From Pomacea canaliculata (taxonomy: Eukaryota > Mollusca > Gastropoda > Architaenioglossa > Ampullariidae), in the NCBI RefSeq assembly GCF_003073045.1, contig NC_037602.1:10092464-10156463 (forward strand): a stretch of 64,000 nt of DNA. Direction: 5' to 3'. The notes under the pieces were generated by a model. That model worked only from the letters and a program-made list of their open reading frames with translations. It was not told the DNA's origin and ran no database searches. Each line of letters begins with the position of its first letter. Position 1 is the first letter of the stretch. Positions 27,575 through 40,200 of this stretch are shown here, in pieces. The position numbers and the translations under genes were made by a program.

Positions 27575-30500
27575 TTATTCTGGCATCCCAACAGGACTGG
27601 GCATGCTTGCACCTGCAATAGCCAGCATTTCTTGGTCTGCTGTCTCTCTTATTCTAGGAATGGTGTTTGTCTGACCACTGATCACACGCAGGTTGGTTAC
27701 CTTTATTTTCCAACTGTTGTCTGTGCTTGGGTCACGGACAATGCCAAACATTTGTTCAAATACACCAAGGCAGTTGTTGTGCTGATGAATGGTTCCGCAC
27801 ACCATCACCATGAAGAGGCCATAAGGACTTGTGGTTGTGCGAACACCTTCCTTGCTGACATTTGGGTTGAACAAAAGGTGTTCCTCTCTGACAAGAGCTT
27901 TCAAACGCTGTGAGACAAGCATGCTACCAGTGAATGTTTCATCTGAACTGTTCTGAGTCATGCTGATAATCCTTAGGGAGCAATTGTCCCAAAAATGCTG
28001 AGGGCCAAAGTTTGCTTCAGCAGCACCACTTACCAAGGGATTCTCAGCGTTAAGCAGTTTGTAAAACCAGATTACAAACTTCTCTCCCATGACTTGACTC
28101 TCTGAATTTGGGTGAGACCCTCCTGTCACAGGTGTCTCTTGTCCTAGTCGGTTGAGATTAGCAGCCTGAACTGATGTTGTTTGTGATGAATCAGCAGCAG
28201 TTGCTGAGTTGGATCTCACTGAAGCAGGGTTTGCCAAACAGGTATCAGAGGCAATGTCCTAAGACAAAAAGGGTAAAATATCAAAGTTAAATTACACTAC
28301 CTTTGTCTCAAACAGATTTCAAATTATCAAGCTGATTTAAATAATAATAATAAAATGTTGAAGAGACCAAATAAACTGTGCTGCTTGAAAGAAGATAAAG
28401 AAGGAAGGGGAAACAAGAATATATGGTAACTGTCCATACAGCTTGACAGACACAATGACTGAATATCATTAAAACAGAAAACAAAGGCTATACCTGAACA
28501 TTTTCAGTTTACAGGCCGAGACTGTACCACTAAAAACATACAGCACTGCACTCATGCAAGTAAGAGCAACATCAAACTGCCACTGAAGTGTGTTGAACAG
28601 GAAATGAAGAACTTGTGTATCCAGAATGGATGTTGATATTTTGTGCTCTTAATGAGACAAGAGTAACAAAATACTCTAGGTGTACGAATCTATGGTCAGG
28701 CTGTTTGATTAGAGTGATGTCCTTCCGCCAAAGTGGCTGGAGAAGAATGCGCTCTGTCTTATCTGACTTCTTCATGTTGACTTGTTGTTGGTGTGTTTTT
28801 GACATGCCTGCTGTTGTGCATTTAGATTGTGGTGTCCCTTCGATCCATGTCAATGGCTTTAAAATTTAAATCCATTTCAATGTGGAGACCACGATCAACA
28901 AAGTTCATTTGATTATGGCTTCTGTTCCATTTGACCTCTGTTGCCACACTTTTATCCAACCAGTCTGTTATGCTGGCAGGTTAGTATAAATGGATGGTCC
29001 TATTTTATCTACTTAATGTATCTACAAATATTTACAAGCCCGGAGGTGTAATCTTTACCGTAAGGTTTCCATCAGCTGGCAGCTGAGAACCCCAGTAAGT
29101 CAGTATGCTCCTGACCAAGACATGTTTCTCTGCATTTGGTGCAACGATGATGGACTTGGACACTAGATATTGAAAAAGCAAGTCTCGTCGAATTTTTCTG
29201 CGGCGAAGTAACTCTGCTGCATTTGAAGAATATTCAATAATCGCTTTTGTGGCGTCTGAAAAACATCAGAACAGATGAAGTCATGTGGTATTTCACAACA
29301 GGAATTATGGTTTCTAAAACAGAAAAACAACATTAAAAAAAACTTTTCAAAACAATGGAAAGGCCAGTTGCATAGTCAATCACTATTTTATGCCAATAAA
29401 CACACTGACAATAGCATTGAATCAAAGCATTTATTAACTCCCTGCAGTTACATAGCCGGTGGGTTGCCTCGTTATAGAAACTGCACCGCACACACATACA
29501 GTGTTTTTTTATTATTATTTGTAATTTGCAAATGGTTAATGGTACAGGGAAAAAAAAAGATTGTTTCAAAGCTGAAATCGTTTCTCTACAAGTTACTTCC
29601 CTTGGTTTGTACCATATGACATCTAGAAAATGTGGGTTGATGTTACCCCCCTTTTTCTATCAGTTTAGTCGACAAAATCAGCCGAATAACTGTGCATCTT
29701 GAGATTTTCATGATTCAGGATAATGTGGATTCACGTTAGGATGAAAAAATGTTTACCTGCATGCATTAATAACTGGAAATGTTTACATACATACCAAGTT
29801 TTCACTTCCAAAATACGAGTTTGAAAGGCAGTTTTGGGCATGTTGACGTGAATTTTCTAAGAAACAAAAAAAAAATCAAAACATGCAACCTAATGATCAA
29901 ACAGTTCATTTCTGAACAAATGTGGTATTTAAAACTAATTCAAAATTCTATTTTTGTGACATAGTTATTTTTGTATTTTTTTTTTTTTTAAATAGCCAAA
30001 ATATGGCAACTAAAGAGACATCTTGTCTGAAAGGGAGGTGACCCTATTGAGTTAAATGAAACATTATCTGCCAATTTGATTGAAAGAAATCCTTTTAACA
30101 AGAAGAATTTGAGCTTGGACTGACATAACCCATGTTTTCAAAATTCAGAAAAGTGATAGATAAAAAGAAAGTCAATATTGTGTGTGTCCACCATGGCCCT
30201 GAATGCAGGCAAGGTCATGGACTGAACCAATGTTCTTAAGAGTCCTTTGACGAATTTCCTGCCACTCTTGTAGAAGAAACTGGTACAGATCATTGAGGTC
30301 AATTGCTGGAGGGTTGGTTGGCTCTAAATTGATGGTCCAGCATGTCCCAATGATTCACTAAAATAAGATTTTGAAGGAATGGCTATCTGCTGACACAAAT
30401 ACGATTAATAGAAATATAGAAAATATGAAGGTGGCCTTTCCATTGTCTTAAGCAATAAGTTTAACAGAGAGCAGTATGATTTGTACAGCATTTACTTATA

Positions 30501-31030
30501 AATTCACATTTTCCTCTATTTTGAAATTTAAAAAGTGACAATCTAAGTATAGCAGTAAAAAATATGTTTATTCCTTGTTACTCCTTGAGGAGCATAGGAC
30601 TGCAGCACTTGTTGCGGTTTCTGTAACAGTTTTTTCTTTCTTTTTTTTTTTTTAACATGAATGGGTTGTAAGCGCAAAGCAAAATCCCGAACCTGGTAGG
30701 CCAAGGTGGAACATTTTAAGGTGCAAGCCACCACACCACTACACTATACTTCAAATTTGTTTTTCTAATGTGTGCAATATGTTTCTATATATTCAGCCGT
30801 TTCACGTCTCATCTGTCCCATCTCTTTCTAATGTACACACGGACAAAAGCTTGCGCTTTAGGGGAAGGGCGAGGCCAACAATTACGATAATAATGCTAAC
30901 GGTAAATACCATTTCTGTCCTCCACAGCAATTTGTCGTTTCGTCACAGTGTCTTTTAAAGCTATTAACTCTTCGTCATTTAACTTGTTCAGAAGAACTCT
31001 TATTTCCTTTATCTCTTTTGGAGTCATCAT
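27575..31030 (-). CDS. C3orf38: C3orf38 homologue (DUF4518 family, NTF2-like C-terminus)
   Basis: Function is poorly known in any animal; the family is conserved and its C-terminal half looks NTF2-like. Exons in transcript order: 30910-31030 (ATG), 29059-29255, 27575-28258 (TAA), all GT-AG with matching phases, giving 333 residues (human about 329). Exon 1 encodes EIRVLLNKLNDEELIALKDT, comparable to the human LLDNDEIMALCDTVTNR region. Exon 2 has AIIEYSSNAAELLRRRKIRR. Exon 3 has GEKFVIWFYKLLNAENP, FGPQHFWDNCSLRI, SPYGLFMVMVCGTIHQHNNC and LGVFEQMFGIVRDP, each aligning by eye with the human protein. Two in-frame ATGs start the ORF (31028-31030 and 31025-31027); either is possible. The gene is divergent from MSH3, with 228 bases between start codons. 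Confidence 0.92.
30170..30365 (-). mobile_element. Tc1-like transposase C-terminal fragment
   Basis: In intron 1 of C3orf38. Minus-strand translation across two frames gives HWDMLDHQFRAN, then IDLNDLYQFLLQEWQEIRQR, and DLACIQGHGGHT / MVDTHNI-type endings. These match the Tc1 transposase C-terminus (HxWDxLxRRLRAR ... LQEEWNxIPQ ... QACIQARGGHTRY). Frameshifted and truncated; no terminal repeats were found. Confidence 0.65.
30640..30740 (-). repeat. tRNA-like SINE head
   Basis: On the minus strand a box A-like tggcttgcacc and a box B-like ggttcgggatt are spaced as in tRNA-derived SINEs. A poly(T) run (plus strand, about 30640-30653) beside it would be the A-rich tail if oriented on minus. The tRNA fold itself was not reconstructed. 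Confidence 0.35.
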
Positions 31031-31258
31031 GTTGGAGCTCCAGAAGATATTTGAAATATCTCGTCGTGATCACCCTCTTCTTCCTTCGCTGTTCTATCAC
31101 GAATATACATACGTCAGTGTGTTGATCGAGTGCGAAAATGGTTTTCAAGTAGAGAGGCTGAAAAAGGGACCCTACTCTTGTCGATCTTAGTACAGGCGGC
31201 AATCCGAGACAGTAAAATAAGAAATGAGTGGTGCTTAAAAAAGCTTCTTTATTCCACG
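31031..31258. promoter_or_regulatory. Shared bidirectional promoter of C3orf38 and MSH3
   Basis: Only 228 bases separate the C3orf38 ATG (minus) from the MSH3 ATG (plus), so both 5' UTRs and core promoters must lie here or overlap. No TATA box is evident. The arrangement implies coupled initiation. It is inferred from gene positions, not from a recognised promoter motif. Confidence 0.7.
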
Positions 31259-34200
31259 ATGCCAAGAAAAAAATCAACTCCAGCCACCAAACAAGTGACG
31301 ATTTCGAAATTCTTTGCCTCAAAGTTCGGACGCGATAACAAGCAGACAAATGGTACAAAGTTTGTCACCGATGCTGAAGCGGACGATGATCTCGAACCAC
31401 CACCACTGGCAGAGACACAGTCGAAGTATGCAGCCAGCACTGCTGGTATCGGAAAGGTAATTTTTTTTTTAATTTGCTTTTTAAATAAGAATATTTTGTT
31501 TAGGAAATTGTTCGTGATTTTTTACTTTTAGTCTTGATTTTCTGATTTTGTTGTTAGTTTCTTTGTAATACTGCTAGACTAGCTTGTCAGTTCTTTTGCG
31601 TTCAGATGTTTGGGTGGTCATGGTTATCACTCTGTGAATTTTATGTCCTTGATAGGCTATTCTTTCTGATTCGCTTCTGTTACCCAACAGTTTTTCTCAT
31701 AGATCCGTTGCATTAGGACACACCCTGGATTTTAAGGTGCCTGAAAGGGGCATTCAAGTAAGATGTTAACTGCGTTTTAGATACCTGTTCCACATGGACA
31801 CTCATCTGTGTGACAGTTTCAGGTAATATGTGACAGTACCCGTCGGTGACTTCATCTCAGATGAAAGAAGGTTGTTTGTTACCGTCAGACTCAGAAATCT
31901 CACCTATAGTTGTATCAAAATGCCATGTTGTTTGATCCAGTTTTATTGATGTCTAAATTTAATGTGTCGATCTGGACTTCTGGATATGAGATGCAGTGAT
32001 CGATATGCTTCAGGCATGTTTCAGTATACTGTATATGTATTATGCATATATTATTTATGTAAATGAATATATTTGTATATACATAAATATACAGTAATTG
32101 ATTATTATAAAGCAGCAGTTGATATGTACACATGAGATATTATTACTTTTGAAAATTTAAAGTAGTGCTGTATATTATTCAATGCCTTATTCTATCAGCA
32201 GGAAACACCAGATAAGAAAGGCAAGAAAAGAAAAGTGGTCCCTAAAGAAGCCAAACCACAAGTATCGAAAAAGCCACGTGGAGGAAAAAAAAAAGATAAA
32301 AGCACATCACCAAAAAGCACAGAACAATTTACCTCTTTATTTTCCAAGTCATCAGTAACTTGTGCAGCATCCAGAGAAAGTGCATCTGTTCGGCTCCAGG
32401 AATTTGCACTCAGGGAAGAAAGTTCCAGGGATGCATCAGCACAAAGAACATTGTGGAAACCCAAACATTTGCCAGATGTGCTTAGTCATGATCAGTCACA
32501 AGAAGAGGACATGAGTGTTCAGTCAGGCAGTGAAAGTGGTGATGAAAGTCAGGGGGTTTCAGATTTTACAGCAAACTCATCAATAAAGGAGGGAAAGGAC
32601 AAGTCTAAGTGTGCAAAGACAAAGCGCACTTCCAAAGCAGGGCCTTCAAAGATGGAAAAGTTATCTGCTTTCATTCCTGTGGCTTCTTCACATTTTTCTT
32701 CATCTTTTAACAAACCAAAAAAACCAAAGTTCACACCTTTGGAACAACAGTACCTGGAGATCAAGGAGAAATATCCTGATGCAATCCTGCTTGTGGAGTG
32801 TGGCTACAAATATCGCTTTTTTGGTACTGATGCAGAGGTCTGAGCTTTTACAAATGCCTTTGTTTTTAATATTTGAAATGATAAAGCTGAGACATTATTT
32901 GTGTTGCTCTGTTGTCTAATTTGAGTGTTGGAGGCAGATACTGATACTGCTGTCATTACCTGCATAGTCATCGTATCTTTACCGCTGCTTCTAAAATTTT
33001 GTGAGTGTACTTTTTCATACATATGCTGCTCCACAAATCCACAAGACTCTTCAAAACAAAAATAATAATAGCAAAATATAGACCCTTATTTTGTAAGATA
33101 ACAAATGATCAATAAAGTTGTATTGTATCGATTATTTCAATCTGTTTCAGCAATAATATTGTTGCTTTGGATTGTATTTGTAGATTGCTGCAAAAGAACT
33201 GAAAATATTTTGCCATCCTAATCACAACTTCATGACAGCCAGTATCCCAGTCCACCGACTCTTTGTTCATGTTAGGCGGCTTGTGGCAGCTGGTTACAAG
33301 GTACTAATAATTATAATTTCTGTTATCAGGAAGTTGTATATTGGAGTAATGAAAATGTGATAATGTATAATAGGAGTGGCATATGGCTGCATTAGTTTTG
33401 ACACGTTTTAGTAATCTTGATTCAGATTTGATATTTGAATTACTTTCATTCTACATCACTAAATTTTACTGTTCACTGTTGTAGGTGAAACTAATAATGC
33501 ACTTTTATACTACGTATTCCTGATTTTGGTATCATCAAAATAAATAAAGCTATAAAAATCCATTGAATCCATATAGATAGATATTTCAGAGTTGTGAGAC
33601 AGTTTAGATAACCTATATTTTCAAAGCTTCTGTGGTTTATTATATATATTTTTTTTTACTTCATAGGCTGTAAGAATTGAATTCTGTTAATAATTATACT
33701 TGATAGCTTCAACGCAAAACTTGGATGACAGTTACTTTTAAAGCTTATCAGAATTTTGTCTTTTTGATAAGGTGGGTGTCGTCAAGCAGACTGAGACTGC
33801 AGCTCTGAAAGCAGCTGGAGACAATCGAAACGCTCCTTTTACTCGTCGCCTAACAGCCCTTTATACAAAGTCAACACTCATTGGAGAAGATATCCTTGTC
33901 TCAGAGAGAAGTTCATAGCTAATGGATGCCTGTAACTGAAATACTGGCACTTGACCATAAGAGTTTTTATAATTAAGAAGATTTTGCGAATGTGACAAGT
34001 CTGCATGCTTTAACACAATGTATGATATTTGTTATGCATTAGTCACTGACTAAATCTGCGTGTTATCTTGCTGGTCATATTTGTCATCTTTCATTTTATA
34101 ATGTTTCTTTTTCTTCATGGGGATTTGACTTTTATTAGTTTTGCATATTAAATGATTATTTGTTGACAATTTGATGTATACAATAGATATTTAACTTTAA

Positions 34201-37200
34201 GCCCAAAATTAAGAATAGAATAAGAAAAGTAGTAACAAAAAGTAATGCTCTCAACCTCACATCTTTTTCTTAATCAGACTACATGTAGATCAGTCTTCAA
34301 GTGTCTCTGACTTTGATGGTGTGAGTTCAGTCACTGAAGGCCTTCATCCCAACTCATATCTTATGTGTGTTTATGACTTTCCAAGTGATTCCAGATCTAA
34401 GAACCAGCAGCAGATTGCTATGGTGGTATGTACCGTAAAAATTGTCATTGCAATATGAATGAAGATTCATGATGCTAAATTTACTCCAGCTGTCTTAATC
34501 ATCAACCCTGCATCATAAAATAAATCTTCCCTTAACCCTGTGTTGAAGGTTCTTACAGCTGTCAGCTTCCTTACCAGTTTTTTATTTACCTTGTCTTCAC
34601 TGGTCTTTAGTACTAATGGCATGACATGCTTCTTTATCATCTATTTGATGTAAATAGCATAGTTTTCAGTATCATTAATATCTACAAGCCTGTAAATAAT
34701 TGTTCTTCATCACATCTAATAAAACTTGGAGCCCAGTACAGCTGAAAGATGTAAAGGGAGATAAAGTATTCCTAAAGGGTATACGGATGCTATATGTCTT
34801 TTATGAAAAATTTTAAAAGAAAGTTCTTTTTAGTTCTGATGTCATTCTTACAATTGGTACCACTGTCATGTTGTACCAAAACTTACAAGAGTTTCAATTT
34901 TAAAAGATTTGAATTCAAATAACTAATCAGTAACAATTTGTCTAGATTTTCTTATAATGTTGGTAAGTGCTGATTGACAAAGGATTTTCCTGGACCTACT
35001 TCTGTCACAGGCAGTTGATCCAGCAACAAGTGACATAGTCTTTGACAGTTTTCTTGATGGGGAGAGTCGTCAAGAGCTGGAGACACGTATCTCGCATATA
35101 CAACCTGTGGAAGTTCTTATTTCAGTCTCACCTACACGTGCAACTGATAAACTTATTCAAAGTTTGGTTGCAATCAGGTATGCTCTTTTCCATCCTACTT
35201 TTTTAAAAAAGATATCAATATGAGTTTATGATTATTTCACTGTCGGTCTTTAATATTCAATAGTTATGACTTTACTGGAAAATGTTGTTTTAATTGGAAT
35301 GGGGAAACTATATGATTATTATTATTATTATAATAAAGTTTTTTCTAGTTTATAATACAGCTTAAAGCAGCATTTATTCAGCATAATGTTCTTTTAAACA
35401 GTTCAACAGCCGATGATCGTATTCGTGTAGAGTCCATGGAAGAGGAGAAATTTTCATATGGCCAGGCTTTTGAGACGGTGTCAAACTTTTACTCATCTGT
35501 AAATGGTAATGCAGTTTCAATATGTTTTGTAAAGTTTGTGGGAATAAAACACATATTAAGAGCTATTTTTGTGAGGTTTAACAAAGAATGTCAGGGATTT
35601 CACATCTTGACTTTACTGTAGCATTTTAAAATCTTGAAACTGCAGCATAAACTTGATCATTTCTTTGTGACTGCTTTCAGTCAGAGGTCTTCAGGATGTG
35701 TTGGCCCTGCCCAAGCCTGTCGTGTGCTGTGTGGGAGCCCTTATTACATACCTGAAGGACTTTAATCTGCAAAACATCTTAGCATTGACCAGGTGATGGC
35801 ACTTATTTTTCTAGAGCATTATTCCTCGGAAAGTTGGAGAGGAAAGAAATAATTTTGTGCAATCTGTTACTGCCTTGTTTCATAGCTATGAAAGGGTATT
35901 AGTGTAAAGAAAGTACTCTCTCATCCCATTTTTAGATCGTCTTAAGTCTAATCATAATACACTATTAAATTCAATGCTAATGATGACAGTGTAACTTTAA
36001 AATTATCAGTGACAAACATTGCATGCGTAGAAGACTGGAAATTGTGTTTCTATACATATGCTATTTTATTACCTGTAAATGTGATTACTAGACTGCTTTC
36101 TCTTATTAAGTGTGGTTTTGTGTATACTTTTACTGTGCATTTGATCAGCTCTTCAAAACCTCAAAATTACTTCCAAAAACAGTTACCTGAGATGTTGTAA
36201 TATTTGTTTTCAGCAATTTTCATCAGTTTTCATCAAAGTCCAAATATTTGCATCTCCCAGCTGCCTGCTTGCGCAATCTAGAAATTTTTCAGAATGCTAC
36301 TAATGGCAGTGAACATGGTTCACTCTTTTGGCTCCTTGATAACACTGTTTCAAGATTTGGAAAGCGCTTACTGAAGTCATGGGTGGCACAACCCTTAAGG
36401 ACTCTCAGGTAATCCTTAAATGAGACTGAAACAAGCTTGAATGCTTGATAGTGATATTTCAAATAGCAGCTCTCTTTAATAGTGTAAAAAGCAGAGAGTT
36501 TCTAGAATTTTTTATGTTTTTATTCAATAATTTTAATAATTCTTTAGATACACAATTAAAAATTATTTGTTTTTATCATGGAATGATTGTGGTTATTCAT
36601 AGAGAGAAATTGTGGAATAAATAAATATAGAGATACAGTTTCTGTGTTAATCTTTTTAGCAAAAAATGGGTTTGCAGCAGAATGACCATCCACTGAAGAC
36701 AGTTACTTGTTTCCTAACAGTGCCTGCCTGTTACAAACCATGGCAGTTCCTTCTTTGTTCTTTATATTGATAAGAGGCCTTTATTAGGTCTAGTGATTTG
36801 CATGGATGAGGCTAGGATAGAGAGATAGTATTTCATACCTCTAAAGTTTGCGTTGCCTGGAAAAATAGTGTACTCTTCCTCCAAACTAACCATTCATTCA
36901 TACATTTTAGCAGCTTGTAAACTACATTTTGCAATATTTCTATATATATATATTGATTTCTGAGTAATTAAGTGTGCAAATGTAAATGCATTGGTTCATG
37001 CTGGTATTGAGCTAGTATGAGTGTGATGAGCTCTAATCAATTGCTGCACACAGTGACATCAAGGCACGACAGGATGCTGTACAGGATCTTTGTACCGGCA
37101 AGACTCAAGGGCTCAAGAGGTTGCAGGAGTCTCTGGCTCGTGCTCCAGATTTGGAAAGAGGACTATGCTCCATTTACCATAATAAAGTTAGTGAATAAAA

Positions 37201-40200
37201 AACATTAACCACAACATAAAAACACTATGAATGTTTACTACAATATCAAGGTCAAGGTGTAAAAACTGAATGTGTTGAGGCCAAGGTATAAACACTACAA
37301 ATGCTTACTACAGTATTAAGGTCAAAATTTTGTTTTATTTTTGTTGAATGTTACATAAAAATTAGTAATATGTCATTGTAGGGTGGGCTAATCAGTGGCT
37401 TCTATTTTGTAATTGCACCTTCGGAAAAAAAGAGGAAAATCTAATAGCAATTTTGATAACAAGTTTAATAGCATTTTCACTGTATAATTGCTTAAGTGGT
37501 TTAACTTTTTACAGAGCTCAGCAACCGAATTTGTGTCTGTTGCAAAGTCACTGTCCAAACTTTGTCAGGAAATTCATCTTCTTCAAACCACTGATTTGAC
37601 TCACATAGAGTCGACATTACTAAAACAGGTTCTGACAGAAGTGCCTGATCTGCTGGAAGATGTGAAAGATTTTGCAGATACTATTAATGAAAAAGCAGCA
37701 AGGTAAGAAAAACTAAGTATGCATGCCAGGTATAGAAATATTTCTATCTACATACATATTTACTAAGTGGGATATATACACAATAGAAAGGTATGAAGTT
37801 CTCATTTGTAAGTGCACTCTCTGCTGCGGCTCTTAGTCTCCATTGCTCCATTTATTTCTGCTACTTAGTCCGAGGGCTAGATGTGAAAGAACATAACTTT
37901 TGCGTTTTGTGTTACCCTCATAAGTAAAGATTTGTCATTTATCATTGTTGCTATTTCATGTTTTCTTCACCAGCTTTGGAAATGAGAAAAGATAATGCTT
38001 AAAAAGTTCTTGTGTAAGCGGGAAAATGCATTATGTCATGGAATAGGCTATATCCTCATTGATATAATGTAAATTTTTACTGTTAAATGTTTAGAGAAAA
38101 CAAGAAGGCAGACCTTTTTGTAGACAATGGAAGATTTCCAGAGATAACAGAAGTTAAAAAGCACATCAGCGATGTGTTGCAAGAGATACGAGACCACCGT
38201 CGAGAGATACGTTTAGCTTTGCGTCAGCCATCCTTAGATTACACCACTGTTATGCAGACAGAGGTAAGATATTGCTATTTAGTTGTATTTTTTGTCTTAT
38301 CCTATATTCTTCTTGCAGAAGTTCTTTGTCAGAAGCAATCATTTTAATGTTTATCATGGATGTTGAATTAATGTTAGTCTCTAAATGTAAGTTCATATTC
38401 ATATGCTTTTATGCACATATCACATTAATATACATTTAAACATGCTCACTCATCTTTATGCATCACTGCATTTAGAAGAGGAATGATTATTTACCTTTAG
38501 TCACTTTGTGCTTGCTTATTAAGCTGATCTAAGAGAGATCTATTACAGTTCCTGGTAGAGGTGAAGAACACTCAGCTCCACACAGTCCCAGCAGACTGGA
38601 CCAAAATTAGCAGGTCAGATAAATGGATCTTTAGATTTCAGTGTCCAGAAACTGCAAGAAATTAAAGTTTACATAGTAAACACTCTGAAATCTGTGCATA
38701 AATCTGCTGTAGTCTACATCTTCACCTGCATGTTGATTTTGAAGATTTCCGTTTTGGATTTATTGTACAAAAAACTCTCCTTTTGTGTTTCTGATTATAG
38801 TACCAAGATGGTCACCCGATTTCATCCACCTTTTGTAGTGGCAAAGTATAAACAGCTTAACCAGCTGAAAGAAAAACTGATTGTTACAGTCACTGACTGT
38901 TGGCAGAAGTTCTTAAGGTATTCACGCTCTTAGCCAATCTTCTATGTTCTCTTATAGTACTCTTGGAACTATAGATGACTGTTTTCCCATAATAGTAACA
39001 AATAATTTACTCAGCTTGTTGCTTATTTAACAATCTAATCATTGAAAATATATTTTAGTTTTCTCTGCTTACTTGTTTGTGATATAGGCAGTGAAATTTT
39101 ATTTGGAGGAAACTATGCTCATGCAAAGTCGTAAACTTTTTTTCATTTCCAAAACTGGTATTTTAACAGATTCAGTAATGTTAATTTTTAGTACCATCCA
39201 TACATCAAAATAAAGCAGTACATTTAGAGTCAGAAAATTTTCCTTTCATTTTTAAGTTTATTCATAAAATTATGTCCCTACTGTTATTGATGACTGTGCC
39301 CCAGCATGTATTGTGTGAAGATGCTTCCTTTTTGCTAATGAGACTGCAAACTGGTCTGTTCTGTAGCTGTAAGACTATAAATCTTAACTAAGGTTGGATA
39401 AGACTTTAAAGTGCTTTTTACTTTTCAATATTTTTTTTTACATGTAGGGAATTTTCTGAAGGGTTTGTAAGATACCGAAAAGGTGTCCAACTGATAGCAT
39501 CGCTGGATGCTTTCATGTCTCTTGCAAAAGTGGCAATGCAGGATGGATACTGCAGGTAATAATTCTTAATGCTTGCTAAAAAGAATGGAGGTACATGTTC
39601 TTTGTATCTTACACATCACACATAAAGATGCATATGGAGACATACACTCATGCATGTATGCATGTGTTCACACATAGTGTCAATCTGTATTACTCTCTTT
39701 CCTGCTCTTTCAGTCTCCCCAGCCCACTTTCTAACATTACATATTCTTCCTTCAACAGATGAGGGTTACATGTAAAGAACATATAAGAGCATTTGTTATC
39801 ATATCAAGCATGTTAATAAAGAATTGTCATTGATTCTCTTCATAACCCTTAATAAAGAGCATTCTCGTTTTACCTTACAAGCACTGTTTTGGACATCTGT
39901 ATACATACCAATCATCCTGTAGAAGTGTGACCTTATATACCAAAATTATCTATTGTAGGGACTGACAGGGTTGAACCAGCTTCATAATTAAGTAAATAAC
40001 TCAGTGCCAAAAGTATGTTGTCAAAATCTTTAATGGGGATCTGCTAGTTGTTGCTGATATTTTTGGGGTGGATGAATAATTCTTGTTTAAGCAATTAATG
40101 CCAGCATTTTACATAACAGGCCAGAAGTGATAAATGATGCAGTGATGATTGAGGTTGAAAATGGTCGACATCCTGTGATTGACTCTCTAAAGAGGGAGCA

